Origin: an uncultured Gammaproteobacteria bacterium
GTDB lineage: Bacteria; Pseudomonadota; Gammaproteobacteria; GCA-001735895
Assembly: GCA_945787265.1 (NCBI GenBank)
Contig: CALZHS010000278.1
Span: 1 to 5,231 of the forward strand
Length of the DNA: 5,231 nt
Reading direction: 5' to 3'
Part shown: positions 1 to 5,181 of the stretch, in pieces
Layout: every line of letters starts with the position of its first letter
Position numbering within the stretch: position 1 is the first letter of the stretch
The notes under the pieces: model-generated
Told to the model about the DNA's origin: nothing
Seen by the model: the letters and a program-made list of their open reading frames with translations, nothing else
Database searches by the model: none
Made by a program: the position numbers and the translations under genes

Positions 1-108
1 CCACACAGGTACTGGACCAATGGAACTGGCAAAATTAGCTGCTACGAAGAGGGCAAAGACTACAGCACCACTCGTTTCGGTATTAGTTATCCAGTTTTTT
101 GTAAGTAA
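1..108 (+). CDS. C-terminal end of an unrecognised protein (partial at left edge)
   Basis: Frame 1 is open from the first base to a TAA at 106-108 and encodes 35 residues. The composition looks like real protein: rich in Tyr, Gly, Ser and Thr, with two cysteines (residues 14 and 34) that could form a disulfide, and the tail ISYPVFCK. This would suit an exported or cell-surface domain. I do not recognise the family; a lectin-like or Lcl (DUF1566)-like C-terminus crossed my mind but cannot be supported from 35 residues. A second overlapping frame (20-220) runs through the downstream repeat and is less protein-like. The gene body lies outside the window, so no function is assigned. Confidence 0.4.
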   Translation, partial: PHRYWTNGTGKISCYEEGKDYSTTRFGISYPVFCK

Positions 109-165
109 ACCTGGCTCCAGATTCAGTTCCCTGTGCAGGCAGGAGGTAATCTGCGGTTATTTGCC

Positions 166-258
166 GTCATTCCGGCGAAAGCCCGAGTCCAGAGTCGAAG
201 TCTGTATCGAACCGATTTGAAGAATCGAATGGATCCCGCGGTCGAGCCGCGGGATGAC
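166..258. repeat. Two-hairpin intergenic repeat (REP/MITE-like) with GTCAT...ATGAC ends
   Basis: The element starts with GTCAT (166-170) and ends with its reverse complement ATGAC (254-258). The left half can fold TCCGGC (171-176) over a GAAA loop onto GCCCGA (181-186), with one mismatch. The right half is a perfect 9 bp stem, ATCCCGCGG (233-241) against CCGCGGGAT (247-255), around the loop TCGAG. Paired inverted units of the GTCATTCCGGCGAAAGCC type are widespread in intergenic DNA of proteobacteria; that link is from memory of the motif, not from a search. It carries no coding capacity of its own and may act as a transcript-end hairpin for the gene ending at 108. No T-run follows, so it is not called a terminator. 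Confidence 0.65.
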
Positions 259-367
259 ATGACTCGGTGGGGGCAGTCTTCATTCAGTAACCTTTGTTTA
301 AATCCATAATCCGAAAGCGGTAATCAACGGCCTGATGTCACTGAATTTGACCTCTATCAACTCGGTT

Positions 368-379
368 CTCCCCGGGGAG
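368..379. promoter_or_regulatory. Perfect 12 bp GC palindrome upstream of the CBS gene
   Basis: CTCCCCGGGGAG is its own reverse complement. It lies about 45 bases before the CBS start codon, where an operator would be placed. No known operator is recognised and no promoter boxes are clear around it, so regulation is a guess from symmetry and position. It could also be a chance GC-rich palindrome. Confidence 0.25.
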
Positions 380-424
380 GCATAGCATCGATATTCTGTT
401 TGAATGCTGCGAGAGGAGATAACA

Positions 425-874
425 ATGCTGGTTGGTGACTATTGTAATCGCGAAGTTGTTGTGGTCGAGGAAGATAAATCGGTAACCGAGGCGGCTGCCA
501 TCATGCGGCAATATCATGTTGGTGATGTTGTTATCTGCAAGGCGCAATACGGAAAACAGGTTCCTGTCGGGATCATTACCGATCGAGATGTCGCGCTCGA
601 AATTGTGGCCAAGGGTATCGATCCCGAAAGTGTGCGAGTCGGCGATGCGATGAGTTTCGATTTGACCACCGTATCCGAGCATGACGATCTCATGCATGTC
701 ATCGAGTTAATGCGTGACAAGGGAGTTCGCAGAGTTCCCGTCATCGATGCAGATGAAGCGCTGGTCGGTATACTGACGGTCGATGATATAGTCGACCTGC
801 TTAGCGAAGTGCTCGTCGATCTTGCCCATCTCGTCGATCGACAGAAAAGGCGGGAAACCAGGCTACGGCCATGA
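425..874 (+). CDS. Tandem CBS-domain protein (149 aa)
   Basis: This is a small soluble protein consisting almost only of two CBS domains, a Bateman module of the kind that binds adenine nucleotides and acts as an energy or stress sensor in other proteins. CBS1 covers about residues 7-65 and ends in GIITDRD (49-55). CBS2 covers about 72-132, with GVRRVPVID (100-108) and GILTVDD (115-121). The pattern G-hydrophobic-hydrophobic-T-x-D-D is the usual ribose/phosphate contact segment of such domains. A basic tail of about 15 residues (RQKRRETR) follows. The start at 425 is chosen over an ATG at 404 because GAGAGGAGA (411-419) sits at ideal distance and the domain starts straight away. No effector domain is fused, so the partner and the ligand are unknown. 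The gene stands alone; its downstream neighbours are on the other strand. Confidence 0.9.
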   Translation: MLVGDYCNREVVVVEEDKSVTEAAAIMRQYHVGDVVICKAQYGKQVPVGIITDRDVALEIVAKGIDPESVRVGDAMSFDLTTVSEHDDLMHVIELMRDKGVRRVPVIDADEALVGILTVDDIVDLLSEVLVDLAHLVDRQKRRETRLRP

Positions 875-991
875 CCTGTAAGACCAGGCCGCTCGATGGT
901 TGGGAGCAGTAAACTTTCAACTCGGCTTTAAGCAAAGGTTCTGAAGATTTATAAGGTCGTCAGTCTAAACCACTGCGAGTAAAACCCCCGG

Positions 992-1273
992 TCAAGGCGA
1001 GGTAATTGCCTTGATCAGCTCGCGCAGCGAGTTCCAGCTTAGCTCGAGCTCGGCTTTGAATTCTTCCCACTTTTCATCTTTGGCCTGCTTGAGCAACTCA
1101 AATTTCTGCTCGGCTGTTTCCAGTTTCAGGTGCAGCTCGTCGATGAGCGTATAATACTCAAGCTGCAGGTTGGTTTCCGCCTGTTCGGCTTTTTCCTTGA
1201 GTTCGTGGATCTCAGCTTTCAACTCGTGAAGCTGGGCCTGCATTTTTTCTTCATAGGTTTTGCGTAAGCTCAT
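992..1273 (-). CDS. Small coiled-coil protein, Sll1863-type stress family (93 aa)
   Basis: The protein is almost entirely helical and highly charged. Heptad-like spacing of Leu, Ala and aromatic residues runs from about residue 8 to 88, with no membrane segment or signal peptide. The N-terminus MSLRKTYEEKMQAQL and the C-terminal Trp-containing stretch (W69, W80) resemble the short coiled-coil proteins often labelled Sll1863-family stress response proteins, judged from memory. Their molecular function is not established. The ATG at 1273 is chosen because AGGAA lies five bases upstream; a TTG at 1288 overlapping the previous stop is the alternative and would add five residues. It lies 11 bases after the stop of the DUF5335-like gene and is probably co-transcribed with it. 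The 117 bases between it and the convergent CBS gene hold no clear terminator. Confidence 0.75.
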   Translation of the reverse strand: MSLRKTYEEKMQAQLHELKAEIHELKEKAEQAETNLQLEYYTLIDELHLKLETAEQKFELLKQAKDEKWEEFKAELELSWNSLRELIKAITSP

Positions 1274-1284
1274 TCGAATTCCTG

Positions 1285-1545
1285 TCAATTCGCCGGCGGC
1301 AGTGCCAATGGCTCTTTAAAGCTGACCATATGCTCGGTACCATCCGCCGAGCGAACCTGGAGGCTGCCTATCCCTTCGATCCCATCGGCGACAAAAATCT
1401 GTCGTGGTAAATGGATAACGTGCTCGATCTCTTCAGTACTGATAATGAAGGCATCATCTTTGCTGTCATAGGTTAAGCCGTTGAGTGACAGTTTATCCAG
1501 TTCGATCTGGGCACCCAGTTCAAGACTATCGACTTCGATCTGGAT
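1285..1545 (-). CDS. DUF5335-like protein without a standard start codon (86 aa as read)
   Basis: The minus-strand frame is open from 1569 down to a TGA at 1287-1285. It is too rich in a recognisable pattern to be chance: an IEVDSLELGAQ segment, then GLTYDSKDDAF, EHVIHLPRQIFV, SLQVRSADGT and FKEPLALPP. These match my memory of DUF5335 proteins, whose function is unknown and which are often found among stress genes. The frame has no ATG, GTG or TTG before residue 73 of this reading. A strong AGGAG (1557-1553) lies seven bases before an ATC codon at 1545-1543, which is where an ATG would be expected. Family members usually have about 25-35 more N-terminal residues. The frame in 1664-1549 on the same strand could supply them if one base shifted at the A5 run (1552-1548). 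The gene may use AUC, may be frameshifted, or may be decaying. The family call is moderate and the start is uncertain. Confidence 0.55.
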   Translation of the reverse strand: MQIEVDSLELGAQIELDKLSLNGLTYDSKDDAFIISTEEIEHVIHLPRQIFVADGIEGIGSLQVRSADGTEHMVSFKEPLALPPAN

Positions 1546-1552
1546 GATTTTT

Positions 1553-1557
1553 CTCCT
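1553..1557 (-). promoter_or_regulatory. Shine-Dalgarno placed before a non-standard ATC codon
   Basis: AGGAG reads on the minus strand at 1557-1553, followed by AAAAATC and then ATC (1545-1543), which opens the DUF5335-like frame. The spacing of seven bases is ideal. It matters because it points to a start where no accepted start codon exists. Confidence 0.4.
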
Positions 1558-1616
1558 GCATTTACTAGGTCACTGGAAAATACCTGCAAATTTAAATGAT
1601 TTTGAAGCAGGTGGAG

Positions 1617-1634
1617 TTGATGATCGTCAATCAA
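1617..1634. promoter_or_regulatory. Inverted repeat in the divergent intergenic region
   Basis: TTGAT (1617-1621) and ATCAA (1630-1634) are inverted copies around an eight-base centre. They lie in the region between the minus-strand DUF5335/coiled-coil pair and the plus-strand archease-rtcB pair, where a shared operator would be expected. The arms are only five bases long, and no sigma-70 or sigma-54 promoter could be placed with confidence, so this is a weak candidate. Confidence 0.2.
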
Positions 1635-1746
1635 GTTATCTACTCTGCTTATTAAGATAGTCATGTCATGTTACAAACAGTATCCCATGCCAAAATCATT
1701 TCGGTTGCTGATCCCGGGGTCGGGCAAGCCGGTCAGGGTTAGCGTG

Positions 1747-2169
1747 ATGACAATTGCAAGATGGGAACATCTCGAGCATGGTTCCGATATCGGTGTTCGG
1801 GGCTATGGCAGTAATGTGGCTGAGGCCTTCACTCAGGCAGCGCTGGCCCTGTCCAGTGTCGTTACCGAGCTCGATAAAATCGACCTGAGTGAATCTATAA
1901 CGGTTGAATGCGATGCTCTGGAATTCGATTTGTTACTGGTTGACTGGCTCAATGAAATTGTTTACCAGATGGCCACCCGCAACATGCTGTTTGGCCGCTT
2001 TGAGGTGCAGATACTGGACCACCACTTGCAGGCGCAACTGCTTGGCGAAAAGGTGGACCAGGGCAAACATCAGCCAGCGGTGGAAATCAAGGGCGCTACT
2101 TTTACCGCTCTCGAGGTATACCAGGCCGACGATGACGAATGGGCCGCCCAATGCATCATCGACGTCTAG
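1747..2169 (+). CDS. Archease, RtcB-activating protein (140 aa)
   Basis: Archease speeds the guanylylation and turnover of the RNA ligase RtcB and widens its nucleotide use; it is a small cytosolic metal-binding protein. Family marks are the N-terminus ARWEHLEHGSDIGVRGYG (acidic residue D14 in the conserved HxxD-type turn), AEAFTQAALAL, LLLVDWLNEIVYQMATRNMLF, HQPAVEIKGATFTAL, and the C-terminal CIIDV with D139. In characterised archeases the N-terminal and C-terminal aspartates form part of the metal site. At 140 residues it has the normal length for the bacterial form. The ATG at 1747 is chosen because the family begins right at ARWEH and AGGG (1735-1738) precedes it. Upstream ATGs at 1663 and 1687 would add residues that do not resemble the family. 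It is followed after 19 bases by rtcB, its functional partner. Confidence 0.93.
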   Translation: MTIARWEHLEHGSDIGVRGYGSNVAEAFTQAALALSSVVTELDKIDLSESITVECDALEFDLLLVDWLNEIVYQMATRNMLFGRFEVQILDHHLQAQLLGEKVDQGKHQPAVEIKGATFTALEVYQADDDEWAAQCIIDV

Positions 2170-2176
2170 GCCAGCC

Positions 2177-2182
2177 AGGGAA
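2177..2182 (+). promoter_or_regulatory. Ribosome binding site of rtcB
   Basis: AGGGAA lies six bases before the ATG at 2189, inside the 19-base gap after the archease stop. It fixes the rtcB start and supports a shared transcript. Confidence 0.6.
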
Positions 2183-2188
2183 TAGTCG

Positions 2189-3619
2189 ATGGACATAAAC
2201 CTGTTTAAGCAACGTGATGAAAATACCTGGGAAATTCCAGCCACGGGCGAGATGCGGGTTCCTGCCATCATCTACGCCGATCGAGCGCTGATCGAAGCCA
2301 TGGATGACAAGGTTTACCAGCAGGTGACCAATGTGGCCACCTTGCCGGGTATAGTGGATTACGCCTATGCCATGCCCGACGCGCACTGGGGTTACGGTTT
2401 TCCGATTGGTGGGGTTGCGGCCTTCGACCCCGACGAAGGTGGGGTTGTCTCGGCTGGCGGTGTCGGTTTCGATATCTCCTGCGGGGTTCGCTGCCTGCAC
2501 ACCGGTCTTGGCGCGGATGACATCGGGCTGTCCAGGGAAGCATTGGCGGATGAGCTGTTCCGTCGGGTACCAGCCGGAGTTGGCAGTACCGGGCGTATCC
2601 ATCTCAACCCCGCTGAAATGGACGACATGCTCGGCGGCGGTGCGCAATGGGCGGTAAAGCAGGGTTACGGTTTGCCCGAGGATCTCGAACGCACCGAAGA
2701 GCGAGGTTGTATGCAGGGTGCCGATCCTGTCCAGGTATCTGAAAAAGCAAGACACCGGCAGCGTAATGAAATGGGAACGCTGGGCTCGGGTAATCATTAT
2801 CTCGAGGTTCAATGCGTCGAGCAGGTGTACGACGAGCGAATTGCGAAAGCATTTAATCTGCACCAGGGTGACGCAGTGGTCAGTATCCACTGCGGGTCAC
2901 GTGGATTGGGTCATCAAATAGGTACCGAATTTCTGCGCCTGATGGCCACCAGCGCCAGTCAACACGGTATCGTACTGCCCGATCGCGAGCTGGCCTGCGC
3001 CCCGATCAAGTCGGAAATCGGCCAGTCCTACCTGGGCGCGATGCGATCCGCGATCAATTGTGCCCTCGCCAACCGGCAAATCATCACCCACCTGACCCGG
3101 CAAGTCTTTAACGCCGTTTTTCCAGGCACCGAACTGCATTTGCTTTACGACGTATCGCATAACACCTGCAAACTGGAATCGCATTCGACGCAGGGAGAAA
3201 CGCGTAAGCTTTATGTCCATCGCAAAGGGGCCACGCGCGCCTTTGGACCCGGTCATGCGGAGCTGCCGGCGGCATTGCGCGATGCGGGACAGCCGGTATT
3301 GATCGGCGGCTCGATGGGAACCTGCTCCTATATTCTCGCAGGCACTTCCGAAAGCGAGCGGCGCGCCTTCAGTTCGGCCTGTCACGGCGCTGGACGCGCC
3401 ATGAGCCGGCGCCAGGCCAAACGGCAATGGCGCGGCCGCCAAATCGTTGATGAACTGAAGCGCCAGGGGATCACCATTCGCAGCCCGTCACTGCGGGGCG
3501 TAGCCGAGGAGGCGCCGCTGGCATATAAAGACGTCAGCGCGGTCGTAGACGCGGCTGATCATGCCGGACTGGCGCGAAAAGTCGCACGTCTGCGGCCGCT
3601 GGTTTGCGTCAAGGGTTAA
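2189..3619 (+). CDS. rtcB: RNA-splicing ligase RtcB (476 aa)
   Basis: RtcB joins RNA 2',3'-cyclic phosphate or 3'-phosphate ends to 5'-OH ends using GTP and Mn2+. In bacteria it is linked to repair of tRNA and rRNA cut under stress. The full set of family motifs is present: MPDAHWGYGFPIGG (62-75), FDISCGVR (94-101) with metal ligands D95 and C98, GTLGSGNHYLEVQ (196-208) with H203, HCGSRGLGH (234-242) with H234, SHNTCK (323-328) with H324, KGATRAFGPGH (346-356), GGSMGT (373-378), and HGAGR (399-403) with H399 as the expected guanylylated histidine. The protein ends in VKG, with K475 at the place of the conserved C-terminal lysine. Length is typical of the canonical form, and no catalytic residue is missing. 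AGGGAA (2177-2182) precedes the ATG. The gene pairs with archease upstream; no rtcA cyclase or rtcR regulator is in view. Confidence 0.97.
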   Translation: MDINLFKQRDENTWEIPATGEMRVPAIIYADRALIEAMDDKVYQQVTNVATLPGIVDYAYAMPDAHWGYGFPIGGVAAFDPDEGGVVSAGGVGFDISCGVRCLHTGLGADDIGLSREALADELFRRVPAGVGSTGRIHLNPAEMDDMLGGGAQWAVKQGYGLPEDLERTEERGCMQGADPVQVSEKARHRQRNEMGTLGSGNHYLEVQCVEQVYDERIAKAFNLHQGDAVVSIHCGSRGLGHQIGTEFLRLMATSASQHGIVLPDRELACAPIKSEIGQSYLGAMRSAINCALANRQIITHLTRQVFNAVFPGTELHLLYDVSHNTCKLESHSTQGETRKLYVHRKGATRAFGPGHAELPAALRDAGQPVLIGGSMGTCSYILAGTSESERRAFSSACHGAGRAMSRRQAKRQWRGRQIVDELKRQGITIRSPSLRGVAEEAPLAYKDVSAVVDAADHAGLARKVARLRPLVCVKG

Positions 3620-3625
3620 TAACGA

Positions 3626-3657
3626 CCGTGCCCGCTTCGGAACCGGGCCTGGCACGG
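3626..3657. terminator. Possible hairpin between convergent rtcB and hpf-type genes
   Basis: CCGTGCC (3626-3632) pairs perfectly with GGCACGG (3651-3657), and an alternative inner stem GCCCG (3630-3634) with CGGGC (3644-3648) is possible. It starts seven bases after the rtcB stop, and the convergent gene ends at 3687, so it could end transcripts from either side. Only ATTTAG follows, not a proper T-run, so intrinsic termination is uncertain. Confidence 0.4.
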
Positions 3658-3686
3658 ATTTAGCGGATGTCGCAAGCGTCTGCTAG

Positions 3687-4253
3687 CTAACCCACCAGAT
3701 GGTGTTTGCCGACAATATGCACAGTGCTGGCCTGGGGGCCTTCCTCTCCGGGCTCCTCTGCATACCAGACCTGGTCGCCAACTTCCAGTAATTCAAAATC
3801 CCCGTCGACAACACTGTTGCGATGAAAATAAATCTCCCTGCCATCCGAGCTCAGGATCCTGCCGAAATCCTGCATGGTTATGATTTCGCTGACCGTGCCA
3901 TGGGGCGGTAATTCGTGGGTCTTGACCTTGCCCCGCTGCTTGCGGGCATAATCCTGTAACTGGCGACGCGCGGCTTTAAAGGCATCACGAACCGCCACGT
4001 ATGGATCTTCATGCGCATGATGTTCCTTCGGCCCGCGCTTGATGATCAGCTCGCCGCCGGGCACGGTCAAATCGATCCTGATGTGATACAGGTATCCCTG
4101 GTGGTGGTGTCCATGCGGCGCTTCCACCATGACGCGACAGGCCATGATCTTTTCATAAAACTGATCCAGCTTGGCAGCTTTTTCGCGGATATCCGCTTCG
4201 AGCGCCTCGGAACGAGGAATGTCGCGGAAAGTAATTTGCAGAGGTTGTTCCAT
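3687..4253 (-). CDS. HPF/RaiA-type ribosome hibernation protein fused to a cold-shock-like domain (188 aa)
   Basis: Residues 1 to about 108 form an S30EA/HPF-type domain, which in relatives binds the 30S decoding region and shuts down or protects idle ribosomes. Visible marks are the QITFRDIPRSEALEADIREKAAKL start, the His-rich loop HGHHH (47-51), HIRIDLTVPGGELI (57-70) and AVRDAFKAARRQLQDYARK (87-105). After a basic linker, residues about 117-182 form an OB-fold like a cold-shock domain: GTVSEI, DFGRI (129-133, RNP1 position), IYFHRNSV (141-148, RNP2 position) and GPQAS (172-176). This fusion is a known architecture in proteobacteria and differs from the long HPF form, whose extra domain drives ribosome pairing. 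The start is secure, because an in-frame TAA lies two codons before the ATG at 4253, yet no Shine-Dalgarno is visible upstream. It is convergent to rtcB; its upstream side runs into the phage junction. Confidence 0.9.
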   Translation of the reverse strand: MEQPLQITFRDIPRSEALEADIREKAAKLDQFYEKIMACRVMVEAPHGHHHQGYLYHIRIDLTVPGGELIIKRGPKEHHAHEDPYVAVRDAFKAARRQLQDYARKQRGKVKTHELPPHGTVSEIITMQDFGRILSSDGREIYFHRNSVVDGDFELLEVGDQVWYAEEPGEEGPQASTVHIVGKHHLVG

Positions 4254-4289
4254 AATAAATTAACGCATCATTGAGGATTAAATTTGTTT

Positions 4290-4318
4290 TGCTTAATAAT
4301 CGAACCTGAATAGCCAGG
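4290..4318. other. Junction between bacterial chromosome-like and phage-like DNA
   Basis: Left of this point the sequence carries the leader of the hibernation gene. Right of it a phage-like reading frame appears already open, directly after a TAG at 4311-4313, with no start codon. Base composition changes too: the line at 3481-3540 has 41 G or C of 60, while the line at 5101-5160 has 25 of 60. Ribosome binding sites also change, to strong AAGGAGG types. No tRNA gene, integrase, insertion sequence or obvious direct repeat marks the join. The exact breakpoint cannot be set; the AT-rich 4254-4310 could belong to either side. Confidence 0.5.
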
Positions 4319-4403
4319 AAAATATTTCTTTACGATTCAGAAGGCCAATCAAAGCAGATATATAAAGGAAATCTCCGAAGCATTAAGGAGGGCTACACAA
4401 TGA
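4314..4403 (+). pseudogene. 3' fragment of a phage head-tail connector-like gene
   Basis: A frame open from 4314 to a TGA at 4401-4403 encodes 29 residues, beginning PGKYFFTIQKA and ending EISEALRRATQ. It has no start codon and is preceded directly by a TAG. The amphipathic C-terminal helix and the FF-x-I motif look like the end of HK97-gp10-type or 'minor capsid 2' connector proteins, which sit directly before the tail terminator in phages of Gram-positive hosts. The stop overlaps the next start as ATGA, the usual sign of coupled genes in one operon. The fragment is therefore probably the true tail end of a gene cut at the junction. Family assignment from 29 residues is weak; that it was once coding is better supported. 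Confidence 0.5.
4385..4391 (+). promoter_or_regulatory. Strong ribosome binding site of the tail terminator gene
   Basis: AAGGAGG lies eight bases before the ATG at 4400. It is stronger than any site seen in the bacterial part and typical of low-GC Gram-positive phages. Confidence 0.65.
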
Positions 4404-4777
4404 GTTTATTAGTAGATATAGCAAGTTTATTAACAGCAGAAAGCAACATTTATTATGGTGATTTGCCTGACCAACCTGACAGCTTGATAGCTTTATATTT
4501 AACAGGTGGGTTTGATTCAACGCATACATTAGGAGTTCAAGCGCCTAGTAACGAGAATCCGACACTACAGATAAGGTTGAGGGATTCAAGTTTTGCAACA
4601 GGCTTAGCAAGGGCAGAGGCTATAAAGGATGTATTAGATGGCAAGACAAGCACAACGATTAATTCAAACAATTATATTTCTATCTTTATGATAGGGGATA
4701 TAAATCAGTTGGCTAGGGATAGCTGGAATAGGGCTAACTTTACGCTAAACTTTCAAATCAAAGTTAAGAGAGGATGA
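4400..4777 (+). CDS. Phage tail terminator / minor capsid protein (125 aa)
   Basis: The protein fits the small 'minor capsid protein 3' family of siphophages of Gram-positive bacteria, regarded as tail terminators that cap the tail tube and join it to the head. The N-terminus MSLLVDIASLL, then YYGDLPDQPDSLIALY (18-33) with the family's acidic-proline segment, a Gly-rich turn, PTLQIRLRD (54-62), an ARAEAIKDVLDGK helix (about 69-82) and a final beta-rich FTLNFQIKVKR fit the expected fold. Length is normal. It overlaps the preceding fragment by four bases (ATGA) and is six bases from the tail tube gene, so it sits in a compact phage operon. Codon use is AT-rich, unlike the genes left of 4254. 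Family naming is from memory of sequence pattern and gene order. Confidence 0.7.
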   Translation: MSLLVDIASLLTAESNIYYGDLPDQPDSLIALYLTGGFDSTHTLGVQAPSNENPTLQIRLRDSSFATGLARAEAIKDVLDGKTSTTINSNNYISIFMIGDINQLARDSWNRANFTLNFQIKVKRG

Positions 4778-4783
4778 TGACAA

Positions 4784-5164
4784 ATGGCAGGATTAGCAGG
4801 TAAGGATGGTTCTTTAGTAATCGGTTCAGACACTATGGAGGAAGTTACTTCATGGAGCTTAGACGCATCAGCTGATATGTTAGAAGATACAGCATTAGGC
4901 GATGAGTGGAAAACAAACGTAGTAGGATTATCAGAGTGGAGTGCAACAGTAGAGGTATCTTGGTTGATGTCAGATACTGCACAAGTAGCGGTACAAAACG
5001 CATACCTAAACAAGACTTCAGTAACACCAAAGCTTTATACTAACGCAACTAACTACTACACTGGTACAGCTTATATTGAATCAATGAGTGTATCAGACCC
5101 AGTTGGCGACTTAGTAACAGCTACATTAGGACTAAAAGGTACAGGAGCTTTAACTTACGCTTAA
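4784..5164 (+). CDS. Phage tail tube (major tail) protein (126 aa)
   Basis: The product resembles short tail tube proteins of siphophages, which stack as rings to form the tube for DNA passage. Supporting signs are the N-terminus MAGLAGKDGSLVIG, WSLDASADMLEDTALGDEWKTNV split by a short turn (24-46), GLSEWSATVEVSW (48-60) typical of the beta-sandwich strand pairs, then YYTGTAYIESMSV and GDLVTATLGLKGTGAL near the end. The GDEWK and GLxEWS signatures are what I recall in TP901-1-like and clostridial phage tail tubes. GAGAGGA (4768-4774), inside the end of the previous gene, serves as ribosome binding site. The position directly after the tail terminator agrees with standard tail-module order. 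Confidence 0.75.
   Translation: MAGLAGKDGSLVIGSDTMEEVTSWSLDASADMLEDTALGDEWKTNVVGLSEWSATVEVSWLMSDTAQVAVQNAYLNKTSVTPKLYTNATNYYTGTAYIESMSVSDPVGDLVTATLGLKGTGALTYA
4785..4803 (+). repeat. 19 bp direct repeat, copy 1, at start of tail tube gene
   Basis: TGGCAGGATTAGCAGGTAA occurs here and again at 5197-5215. Both copies encode the start AGLAGK of successive genes, so it is best read as leftover identity from gene duplication. Recombination between the copies would delete the tail tube gene. Confidence 0.7.
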
Positions 5165-5181
5165 TAGCGATTAACTAACGA

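Larger units (their letters stand above)
109..424. other. Non-coding stretch before the CBS gene
   Basis: No convincing gene lies in these 316 bases. They hold a two-hairpin repeat at 166-258 and a 12 bp palindrome at 368-379, both listed separately, and the ribosome binding site of the CBS gene at 411-419. A TTGACC hexamer at 347-352 resembles a -35 box, but no matching -10 box occurs at normal spacing, so no promoter is called. Confidence 0.6.

Noticed and set aside
20..220. Open frame of 66 codons at the left end
   Set aside because: It lacks a ribosome binding site, runs into the two-hairpin repeat, and overlaps the more protein-like frame 1 end at 1-108.
347..395. Sigma-70 promoter for the CBS gene
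   Set aside because: TTGACC at 347-352 has no -10 box at 16-18 bases; the nearest TA-rich hexamers are about 30 bases or more away.
338..697. Minus-strand frame opposite the CBS gene
   Set aside because: It is antisense to a clear tandem CBS protein and has no family-like pattern or start signal.
985..1010. Terminator at the end of the coiled-coil gene
   Set aside because: On the minus strand CCTCG can pair with CGGGG before GTTTT, but the stem is only five pairs with a wobble and overlaps the end of the gene.
1690..1712. Possible sigma-54 promoter upstream of archease, as in E. coli rtcBA
   Set aside because: TTGCT at 1705-1709 suits a -12 box, but there is no GG at the matching -24 position.
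1663..1746. Longer archease with an N-terminal extension
   Set aside because: The added residues do not resemble the family, whose members begin at the ARWEH segment encoded just after 1747, and the site before 1747 is better.
2156..2890. Long minus-strand frame opposite rtcB (244 codons)
   Set aside because: It is a shadow of the rtcB coding strand; the plus strand has all RtcB motifs. The same holds for 2897-3442 minus.
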